NCBI RefSeq assembly: GCF_019175385.1
Contig: NC_083337.1
Location: 44,678,938-44,742,937, forward strand
Direction of reading: 5' to 3'
Length of the DNA: 64,000 bases
DNA from: Lycium barbarum
Lineage: Eukaryota; Streptophyta; Magnoliopsida; Solanales; Solanaceae
A model generated the notes under the pieces. The model ran no database searches. It saw only the letters and a program-made list of their open reading frames with translations, and had not been told where the DNA came from. How positions within the stretch are numbered: position 1 is the first letter of the stretch; each line of letters starts with the position of its first letter. Of the stretch, positions 1 through 9,530 are shown one piece after another. A program made the translations under genes and the position numbers.

Positions 1-197
1 GAAACCTTCCAGAACACAACTTACTCTTCACTTCCTTCGACGAATTTAGTTTCACCGGTTCATACGACTTGAAAATCTTGTAGTATACACTTTAGACTAC
101 CAATTACACTCCTTCATGTCATAAGAACTTCATGTTCACCTTAAGCTTGCGTTTTTCTATTCACAACACAACAACTCAAAATTTCCGAGGTGTAACA
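1..197 (-). mobile_element. LTR end fragment (5' end of a minus-strand LTR)
   Basis: The plus strand ends in CCGAGGTGTAACA at 197, the complement of the usual TGTTACACCTCGG LTR start seen repeatedly in this window (27930, 62383). The rest of this LTR lies left of the window. It abuts the middle of a different LTR at 198, so it is probably an insertion there. AAGGA at 198-202 would be its target duplication, but the partner copy is outside the window. Confidence 0.6.
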
Positions 198-650
198 AAG
201 GAATAATATACAAAAAAAATATAGGCCGAGGTCCCATACAACGTCTAACTATACCGTGAGTATCTACAAGCCTCTACTGGAGTAAATGACATAATAATGT
301 CAGGACAGGGCCCCGCCATACTTGTATGTACACAAAAGTATAATGTACCAAAAACACAATAGCAACTCCGAAACAAGAAGATTGCTCCTATATCAGCTGA
401 ACAACAACCAACAAGGGAGGATGGTTAACCTGTCTACCTGAACCTGCGGGCATGAAACACAGCGCCCCTAGAAAAGGGACGTCAGTACGGACAAAGTACT
501 GAGTATGTAAGGTATGAAAGTAACATAAAAGAGACATAAAAGTACATAGGGTGAAATGAATGTAACTTTTATGTTTGAACTGCCTCTGAGGGCCAATGAT
601 ATGCATAAATAATGTGTGCATGCATGTATGTGAATATAATGCCTTTGGGG

Positions 651-651
<1 letters not shown>

Positions 652-733
<82 letters not shown>
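652..733. repeat. Compound (AC)n(TA)n microsatellite
   Basis: About 21 AC units at 652-694 run straight into about 19 TA units at 695-733, inside an LTR. The small open frames here (runs of His-Thr and Tyr-Ile) are products of the repeat. Confidence 0.97.
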
Positions 734-736
<3 letters not shown>

Positions 737-918
737 TATAAAACGCCTGTCAATCCTCTGTGGGCATCCTATCGTATCATATCGGCCTCTGTAGGCATCA
801 TTATCATCATCATCATCATGATGTGATGTAGTGCGTATATAACGCCGCCACCTCCCCATACCCCATATATATAATATATAATATACACATATATAACGCT
901 TGGGGGGCCATAGGTCTT

Positions 919-920
<2 letters not shown>

Positions 921-961
<41 letters not shown>
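921..961. repeat. (TA)n microsatellite
   Basis: About 20 AT units inside the same LTR. Confidence 0.95.
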
Positions 962-964
<3 letters not shown>

Positions 965-2266
965 ATGCATGAATATGATAAGAGTACATCCTGAATCCGT
1001 TGGAGTGACGAAGGGTTGTTACACCTCTGAACCTTGTTATGAGATAGAATTTTCATCAACCTGTGACTCTATGAATGATATCGAATATGAAGAAAGATGT
1101 ACTGAACAACATTACTAGAACATGAATCAACATAGAACATCCCTTGCTACTAAGAATAGATTCATTTATGGAGTACCGTTATGTTTACGTTTCGTTCATA
1201 AGGATCATGCCAAAAGAATAAAAGTTTGCCTTAACATACCTCAAGTCATCAATAAAATCCCACAATGAGACTGTCCAACTAGTATTCCAATCTCCTTAGT
1301 CACTACAGTACACCTAGCAGCCAACACCACAACAATAACCTCATATAAATCTCTTTAATACCACATCACTACTCATCCCAAGATTTACTTCAAAATAGCC
1401 CAATACATGCTTTGTATACAACACTTATACACTTTCTTCTTCCAATTATACCAAGTATAACATCCTCAATACAATCTCAACTCCAACTAATATCCTTACA
1501 ACAAGGTTTTAGTTTAAAAACATATTTACAACATGACTCAAGTTAGATTACATCTCAACACAAACTCAAATTCATGTTTGAACCTTCCCCCCAACTCCTT
1601 TCCCTCTAAACCTAGCATAATCATCATATAAACTCATGGATATGGAAATAAGATGGAATCTTACCTCAAGAACTCAAGAACACTCCAATTCCAAGACAAC
1701 TTCACCTTGAAGCATCCTCCAAAGCTTCTACAAGAGACAGAAACAAGCTTCAACCATAATTTAGAAACCTTTAATATTTGATTTCTTCTTTTGATCCTTG
1801 ATTTCACTTAGGGGTTTGATAGATATGTTGGAGAGAACTTTCTAGAGGGTTAGAGATCAGGGGAAGTGGATAAAATAAAATAAAATTAGGGATACACAAA
1901 ATATAAAGAAAATAAACTGCAACTGACTTAAAAATACGGCCAAAAGTACGGACCACATTTTTAATTATTGTCCGCATCTCGGACTGTAATTCCCAACATA
2001 GAATTTTTCCTCTCTGCCAAGGGAAGTATGGAACGTATTTCCAAATACAGTTAGTATTTCTTACCTCCAAGATCAAATTCTGACGAATTGTATTCTCTTC
2101 GATTCGTTCATCCTCTAATCCTTCCAACACTTGCCAAACAAGAACTTCAACCCTCGTATACTCAAGATGAACACGTCTAACCTCACATATCCTCGAAAGA
2201 AATTCCATTTTCCAAATCTATAGCAACCAACACATGAAGAAACTTAATGAATGCAAGGGTGTAACA

Positions 2267-3333
2267 TCCTCCTCCCATTAGAAACATTCGTCCTCGAATG
2301 TTAGCACTCTTAGGAGTCTACAGAAATTTTGACAGAGTGTCCTCTATAATCACACTACTACTAACCTGCCACACTGCCCAACAACACAGTACAATGTCAC
2401 ACAGGGCTACAACAATCAATAATAATAATGGTCCCACATGACCAACAAGAGTAACTGATAAATAATACATACCTGAAGATGATGGTGTAGTAATCTGAAT
2501 ATGCTGTGGGGCTGGAAGCAAATAAGGATATCTAGACTTCATATCTTCCTCGGCTTCCCAAGTCATCTCTTCTACATTCTTATTTCTCCAAAGTACTTTT
2601 ACAACAGCAACAACTTTGGTTCACAACCTATGAACCTGGCAATCAAAGATAGTAACAGGGACTTCTTCATATGACAACTGCTCTATAACCTGGACATCAT
2701 CTACGGGCACAATCCTGGAAGGATCTCTAATGCACTTGCGGAGCATGGATACATGAAAAACTGAATGTACCAACTCCAAGTCTTAAGGTAAATTCAACTC
2801 ATAGGCTACTTGGCCTACTCTACGCACAATTCTGTAAGGGTCAATGTATCTAGGACTAAGCTTGCCCTTCTTACCGAATCTCATAACATCTTTCATAGGT
2901 GATACCTTCAGAAACACCCAGGCATCTACCTGGAACTCCAAGTCTCGTCATCTGTTATCTGCATAAGAGTTCTGATGACTCTGAGCTGTTAGCAATCTCT
3001 CCTGAATGAGTTTAACCTTCTCCACCCCCTGCTGAACCAAATCAGGCACTATCTCTTTGATTCTCCGACCTCAAACCATCCGATAAGAGATCTACACTTC
3101 TTCCCATATAAGGTCTCATACGCAATAGTAGCTATTATTATATGCAAACTCAATAAGTGGAATTTGATCATCCCAGCTACCTCCGAATTCTGTCGCACAC
3201 GCTCGTAGCATATCTTCGAGCGTTTGAATAGTACGCTCAACCTGCCCATCTCTTTGGGGATGAAATGCTGTACTGAGGTTCACATGTGTTCCCAAACCCT
3301 TCTGGAAGGATCTCCAGAAATTAGCTGTAAACT
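2267..3333 (-). pseudogene. Chromovirus pol pseudogene: integrase C-terminus and chromodomain
   Basis: Reading minus from 3333, the frame gives FTANFWRSFQKGLGT, then LSTAFHPQRDGQVERTIQTL, which holds the third catalytic acid (Glu) of the integrase DDE triad. The FAYNNSY motif, a GPY-type module (MRFGKKGKLSPRYID), FHVSMLRKC and a chromodomain-like end (MTWEAEEDMKSRYPYLLPA, 2566 leftwards) follow. In active relatives integrase inserts the cDNA and the chromodomain steers it to modified histones. Several stops and a frame change near 3116 break the frame. The right edge is the TSD of the solo LTR at 3334, across which the integrase resumes at 5804. The purine tract GGGAGGAGGA sits between the end of pol and the 3' LTR. 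Confidence 0.9.
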
Positions 3334-5799
3334 TTTCACGACCTAGGGGCCGCGACGGGTACCCGGGGCTAACCACCGTGCACCACTCGTTCTACCGCTT
3401 ATCATACTCATTAAACATTGTTTTATTAAATTTATACTCACATTATAAGAAAATCATCTTTCCTTTGAAAACGTGAATAATTTTATATACATAAGCCTTT
3501 CGAGCATCAAAATAATATATATACATGATAGCAATCTCGTGAGACCATATAACCCACACTGCGTATCTACGAGCCTCTACTAGAGTATTAGACCTGCGGA
3601 CGGGACAAGACCCCGTCGTGGCCAAAATACATATACATGAATATACACAAAAGATTAACCATAAGCACCTCCGGAACAATGGAGTGCTCTTAAATCAGCT
3701 GACAGCTACTACGGGTCTGGATCAAGCTTACCTCCCTGTCTACCTGTGGGCATGAACACAGCGTCCAAAGAAAACGAACGTCAGTACGAACATTGTACTG
3801 AGTATGAGAGGCATAAACAATGAAATATGTCAATGAGATAAAGGAAACAACAATATGGAGCATATGTATCTGACTGTCAATTATAAAGGAAATAAATCAT
3901 GCTGTCTTACTCATACTCATCATCATATCATATATGCATAAATGTATAAGCTGCCCGTCCATATCGGATTGGTGTGATAATCAATAACATTAGCCTGCGT
4001 CTAGGCCTCCCGCGTCTGGGGTATCATCTCATGCCGCTCACTAGTGGTGTCTGCCCATGCCATCTGGCCATGGTGTATACGCTGCCCGCCTTAGCGGTTA
4101 CTGCCCGGCCATATAGGCGCGGTGTTATATCATCATCATAATATGCTCATCATAGTATGCTCATCATAATACATGCATAAAGACTCAAGGACAACTATAC
4201 TTTATCGGGGTGACGTAAGGTCGTGATCCCCCGATTTCATTATGAAGTATTCCTTGACATTCTGCCTCACCTTGAAGGAAATAATATATAAGGTGAGTGT
4301 AGACAATAAATAACATCATTAAGGTTATAGGATCATCACATCATGTACTCTAGGATCTTTAGACTCAAGCTCATCATCATCATTATTGAGTTCACAACAT
4401 ATCTCTTGTCTTATATAGCTATTCATGGACATAGACTTTTAGCTTTCCGGAATGTAGGAATTCATAAAGAGAAAGGAAGAGTCATGATATAGGATTCATG
4501 CCATTAGAAAGAAAGGACTAGCCTCACATACCTTTACGTTTAACTACTCTATCGCTTGCTTGTTCTCCTTCAATATCCACGTTTCTACCTTCAAGAGAAT
4601 TCGTATTAACGTTAGTTAGTTGGCTATAAGAACGTGTTACTACTTCTAGGGAAAATTGGGCAGCACTTCCTTTGTTTCTACTGCTTTTCCCATATTCTAT
4701 ATCAACTCCCAAGTGTTCATAACAACATTCACAATATCGCAAACAATAATCATCATTTATCTACATTTATCACAATTCACCATCTCCCTTCAATTTCTCC
4801 ACAATTATGGTTATAGCTCATTATCGCGTTTTCTCGTATATAATACTTATTCCATGGTCTAAATGTTGTTTATAACATATTCACAGTCACAACATACCAA
4901 CATTCATGATTCACCCCAACCACTATTCAACAATGACACTATTCACTCATTTATAACCCATTTTCTATGTCTTTCCACAATTCAAGTGTTTCAACTTATC
5001 AATACTTCAAACATCATGAAAATACCATAAAACTTACCTTAGATAGTGTATAAACAAGCCTTGAATGGAAATACTCTTCTAGCACCAAAACCCTATTTCA
5101 CTTCTCTTGGGATTTCTTGGCTTGGATGACTTTAATGGGTTTCACACTCTTGATTCTTGTTGGTTTGGTGAAGTTGATCATCAATTTCCTTTGGATCCTT
5201 GTGGATGAAGAGTGGAGAGAACATTCTGGAGGTTTTTTTGACTTGTGGAGTGAAAATGAAATGAGAGAGAGGTCCCTTATATTAATTCAAAATATGTCCC
5301 GACCAGAACATACGGACCAACATACGGTCCGTATATTTTTCACTGACCGTATGTCTGGACCGTATGTTTGGTCCAGTGAAGTGTGCCATTCGGGGCTGAA
5401 CCTACGGTTGGACATACAGTCCGTGTATTTTATACGGCTAGTATGTCTGGTCGTATAATGTCCAGCTATCTGAGACTTGTTCTAGTCGACTCGTTTGATC
5501 TCTGATCCTTATGGAACCTTCTTGACACTTGTTTAACACCTCAATACCAATCTAAGGGACGTTATCACTCGTCTCTGAAACATCGTTAAGTCGTCGTTAA
5601 CTTGTCGCTCATAATTCCTACCCGACACATAACATATCCATTACTTTCTTTGATAAACTCTTTCCTTTTAGTCAAATGTCTTTGAATCTCGATTGGGGTC
5701 ATCAAATGCTATTTATTACTTATCCAAATCACCGTATACCTCGTGTTCCTCGCTAGCCTATTCACTGTACGTTAACGGGGAATTTTCCAAGGTGTAACA
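3334..5799 (-). mobile_element. Solo LTR inserted in the integrase core
   Basis: On the plus strand it runs from TTTCACGACC (TGTCACGACC with one change) to AGGTGTAACA and is 2466 bp long. Flanks are AAACT (3329-3333) and TAACT (5800-5804), a 5-bp target duplication with one mismatch. Removing the LTR and one copy rejoins integrase SDRGAQ to FTANFW in frame. There is no internal region, so it is a solo LTR from unequal recombination. It carries conserved hairpins at 3781-3801 and 4204-4235 and a cluster of TACGGTCCGTA-type palindromes at 5305-5450. Confidence 0.92.
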
Positions 5800-6971
5800 T
5801 AACTGTGCACCTCTGTCTGAAATAATTGATACTGGAACACCATAAAGTCGCACTATCTCCTTAATATATAGCTTCACATAATATTCGGCGGAATAAGTAG
5901 TCCTGACAGGTAGAAAATGTGCTGACTTCGTGAGCCTATCAAAAATCACCCATGTTGAGTCAAAATTGCGCTAGGAACGAGGTAAGCCTGTAATAAAATC
6001 CATGTTAATTGCCTCCAATTTCCAAGTCGGAATCTCTATATCCTGCAATAACCCACCAGACTTCTGATGCTCAATCTTTACCTGCTGATAATTGGGGCAT
6101 TGGGCCACGAACTCCACTATATCCTTCTTCATACCATTCTACCAATAAAACTCTCTGATATCATAGTACATCTTCATTGACCCTGGATGAATAATGGGAT
6201 TAATGAGCTTCTGCCATAATCTGCTGATGCAACCTTATAACATCCGGAACACACAATCTACTTCGATACCTCTGGACCCCATCTATGGAAATCTCAGAGG
6301 GTGACTTCTTTTTCTGTGGGGTTGTTTACCTGTACCGAATTAAAGAAGGATCCTCATACTGATGTTTTTTAACCTCAGCTACTAAGGATGATGTCGCCAT
6401 ATCTTGAACTGTAACTCATGCATCACCTTAGTCCAATAATCGAACTCCTAGGCTAGCTAACTGATGAAGCTTGCACGGTAGCTCTTTTTTCTCTTCTAGC
6501 AAGTAAGACAAACTACCCATGGACCTGCGGCTAAGGGCATCGGCTACTATATTCGCCTTCCTTGGATGGCATAAAATATCAATATCATAATCCTTCAATA
6601 GCTCCAACCATCACCTCTGATGTAAATTCAATTCTTTTTTCTTAAACATGTATTGAAAACTCTTATGATCCGTATAAACATCGATGTGAACACCATATAA
6701 ATAATGTCTCCATACCTTAAGTATATGAATCACCACAACTAACTCCAAATCATGGGTCACATAATTCTTCTCATGCTTCCTCAGCTGCCTTGAAGAATAA
6801 GTAATAACCTTACCGTGCTGCACCAACACACAACCCAATCCGATGCGCAAAGCGTCACAATAAATAGCATAACCCTCTGATCCCTCTAGAAGTATCAAAA
6901 CAGATGCTGAAGTCAGTTTGTTCTTTAACTCCTGAAAGCTCCGCTCATAAGGCTCTATCCATTGAAACTTA
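5800..6971 (-). pseudogene. Chromovirus pol pseudogene: RNase H and integrase N-terminus/core
   Basis: Minus-strand frames give an RNase H domain at 6898-6611 ([18 protein letters not shown], then VTHDLELVV and [11 protein letters not shown], acidic residues present). Next is an integrase zinc-finger region near 6150-6060 in which the last cysteine of NCQQV reads NYQQV and a Trp codon is a stop. The integrase core follows at 5949-5805 (FDRLTKSAHFLPV with the first Asp, ISDRGAQ with the second). The third acid lies beyond the solo LTR, at 3250-3200. RNase H removes template RNA and integrase joins cDNA to the genome in active relatives. The right edge at 6971 is the TTA target of the element at 6972. 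Confidence 0.9.
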
Positions 6972-7716
6972 TTATTTTCATTAAGATTAAGACATCTGAA
7001 TCTGAATGCACATCTAAATGATTAAGATGTTTTCTCTAGATTTGAACACTGAATGATTAAGACTTTTTATTTTTCAACATCTAAATGTGCATAATGTATT
7101 TATCCGAACATAATAAATACATAATTCAACTAAAAGTAACTAAACTTTAGAAAAAATATAAATCTAATAGAATAGAATTAATTTGATAAAAAAATAAAAA
7201 ATTTATGTGGGCAGGGTGGGTGGTGGGGGGTCGTCGGTGGGTAGAGGTAGGTAAGTGGGTAGGGTAGTAGTGGTGGGGGTGGGGGTTGGTAGGGTCAGGG
7301 TGGTAGTGGTTGACATTGGTGGTGGCGTGTTAGTTGTGATGGCAGAGGTGGTTGGTGGTGATGGGGTGGGTAGTGGGGGGCAGGGTGGAGGGATAAGGGT
7401 TGGGAGGGAGGTAGGGGAGAGGGGCGGGTGGTTGTGATGGAAGAAGTAATTAGTGGTGGTCGGGTGAGTGTGAGGGGTGGGGTGTAGTTGGGAGAGGCGG
7501 GGGTGGAGCTAGTGGTTATAGACAGAGTGGTGGTAAAATTTATCCATGCTAAAATACCACTTAATGATATTAAGACTCTGTTCAAGATTTTAATGATTAA
7601 GACCTATTCAGACCAAATAAGTGGCTAGATCTAAATGTAAACAAATGCTCTTAATGGCCTAAGGTCTGAACCATTCAGATTCAAACCTCCATTAAGTGCA
7701 AAAAAAAAATGAGGCC
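6972..7716. mobile_element. PIF/Harbinger-like non-autonomous DNA element (MITE) in pol
   Basis: A 745-bp block interrupts the pol frame exactly between codons. Pol reads LTQKAA on one side and KFQW on the other, and removing the block plus one TTA restores AAKFQW. TTA is present at 6969-6971 and 7717-7719, the 3-bp duplication typical of PIF/Harbinger. The ends show imperfect inverted similarity around TGAATCTGAATG, CATTAAG and CACTTAATG, with GGCCTCATTT at the right end. It has no transposase. Its middle is a very G-rich stretch (7203-7520). A hAT origin is less likely because no 8-bp duplication is visible. Confidence 0.75.
7203..7520 (+). repeat. G-rich (GGT/GGGTG) low-complexity tract
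   Basis: The plus strand is made almost only of G, T and A with many GGG and GGTGG runs, while the minus strand is C/A/T. It lies inside the PIF/Harbinger-like element. Two frames here look like proteins (Gly/Val-rich on plus, Pro/Ser/Thr-rich on minus), but both follow from composition. Confidence 0.85.
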
Positions 7717-9327
7717 TTAGCTGCCTTCTGTGTCAATTTCATCAATGGCGCTGAAATAGAGGAGAAGCCCTCTATAAATCTCCTATAATATCCCGCCAAT
7801 CCCAGAAAACTACGAACCTACGTCAGTGTTGTGGGTCTAGGCCAAGTCTTCACGGCCTCTATCTTCTGAGTGTTAACCTTGATGCCTTCATCTGATACAA
7901 TATGTCCAAGAAAAGTCACGGGGTTCAACTAGAACTCACATTTGGAGAACTTCACATACAACTTATTATCCTGAAGAACCCTAAGCACAACACGTAAATG
8001 ATCCGCATGCTCGGCTTCTGATCGAGAGTAGACTAGAATATCATCGATAAATACAATCATAAACTAATCTAAGAAGGGTCTAAATACGCGGTTATCAAAC
8101 CCATAAATACTGCTGGCGCATTAGTCAACCCAAAAGACATAACAAGAAACTCAAAGTGACCATATTTGGTCCTGAACACTGTCTTCGAAATATCTTTCTC
8201 TCTGACCCTGACATGATGATAACATGATCTCAAGTCTATCTTTGAAAAATATCTGGCACTGTGCAATTGATCAGATAAATCATTAATTCTTGGGAGCGGA
8301 TACTTGTTCTTTATTGTCACCTTATTCAATTGTCTGTAATCTATACACATTTGCAGTGAGCCATCTTTCTTCCTTACAAATAACACTGGTGCTCACAATG
8401 GCGACGTACTAGGCCTGACAAAGCCCTTCTCGAGCAAATATTTCAATTGCTCCTTCAATTCCTTTAGCTCAGCAGGGGCCATCTTATAAGGGGGAATAGA
8501 TATCGACTGAGTATTTGGTAGCATATCAATAACAAAGTCAATCTCCCGTTCAGGCGGAATGCCTGGAAGTTCGTCTGGAAACACATGGTGGAATTCATTA
8601 ACCACCGGAACTGACTGAAGGGTCGGTGGTTCTACTTCTGTATCTCAGACTCAAACAATGTGATACATACAACCCTTTGTGATCATTTTCTTTGCCTTGA
8701 TATGGGAAATAAACCTACCTCTCGGGGAAGCTATACTACCTTTCCTTTCCAGCACTGGATCTCCTGGAAACTGAAACCGGACTATCTTTGTTTTGTAATC
8801 AGCGTTAGCATAATAAGAAGCCAACCAGTGCTTACCCATAATAATATTAAAGTCCACCATGCCCAACTCAATCAAGTCTGCCACAGTATGACTATTGGAA
8901 ATTATAACTACACAATTCTTATATACTCGTCTAGCTATCACCGGATCCCCAACAGATGTAGACACCTCAAAAAGCCTAATCATTTAAGGTTGTATCCCAA
9001 ACTTACCAGTAATAAAAGGAGTGACATATGATAAAGTAGAGCCTGGTTCTATCAATGCATACACTTCATGGGAGTATACTGATAATATACTTGTAACAAT
9101 ATCAGACAATGACCCAAGATCCTGCTGACCAACCAATGCATAGATGCGGTTTTGAGGACCACTCGAACTGGATGCCCCTCCTCTGCGTCTACCATGTCCA
9201 GCTGATGTCTGAGAGCCTTGCCCCATAGGGTACACCGTTGATGAAGAACCAGCTGCAGATCCTGTCGGCTGAACTACACCTCCACCACCTACCTCTTAAC
9301 AGAAAATCTTGCATAATGTGGCCTGGC
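7717..9327 (-). pseudogene. Chromovirus pol pseudogene: protease and reverse transcriptase
   Basis: Minus-strand order is linker and aspartic protease at 9235-8651, then RT at 8605 to about 7717. The protease active site reads ALIEPGSTLSYV where the family has DPGST, so the catalytic Asp is Glu. A stop follows GKFGIQP near 8984. RT shows FPDELPGIPPEREIDF, a Trp-to-stop (TGG to TGA) at about 8390, [41 protein letters not shown] and [16 protein letters not shown]. After a frame change near 8100 comes the catalytic box [10 protein letters not shown] with both Asp residues present (about 8040). The thumb region follows to 7719. In active relatives this part matures Gag-Pol and copies RNA into DNA. 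The upstream edge is the gag zinc knuckle, cut by the solo LTR at 9328. Confidence 0.92.
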
Positions 9328-9530
9328 TGTTACATGTCGGAAAAATTTATGTCATTGCACAGTGAATAGATTAACGCAGGGAAAGATGTATAGGATGTTT
9401 CTACAAGTAAGAAGTAGTACTAAATGGTTCTTATTAAGATTCTAAAGACGTTTAAGGCAAGAGAAGAAAGTTCGTTAGGAAAGGCGAAGTATACGTTGTG
9501 TTTCGGAAAGGATTCACAAAGTACTGAGTT

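Larger units (their letters stand above)
198..2266 (-). mobile_element. 3' LTR (partial) of the minus-strand chromovirus
   Basis: On the plus strand it ends in GGGTGTAACA at 2266, directly beside the purine-rich tract (minus strand, 2267-2278) and the pol end. It contains the conserved LTR hairpin TCAGTAC-N7-GTACTGA at 482-502, a compound AC/TA microsatellite, a second TA run, and a degraded copy of the TGACG hairpin block near 1000-1030. Its far (3') end is outside the window or replaced by the fragment at 1-197. It has no coding sequence. Confidence 0.75.

Noticed and set aside
569..1118. Several overlapping frames with His-Thr and Tyr-Ile runs
   Set aside because: They are translations of the AC and TA microsatellites; no domain and no conserved flanks.
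7255..7585. Gly/Val-rich and Pro/Ser/Thr-rich frames
   Set aside because: Opposite readings of the G-rich tract in the PIF/Harbinger-like element.
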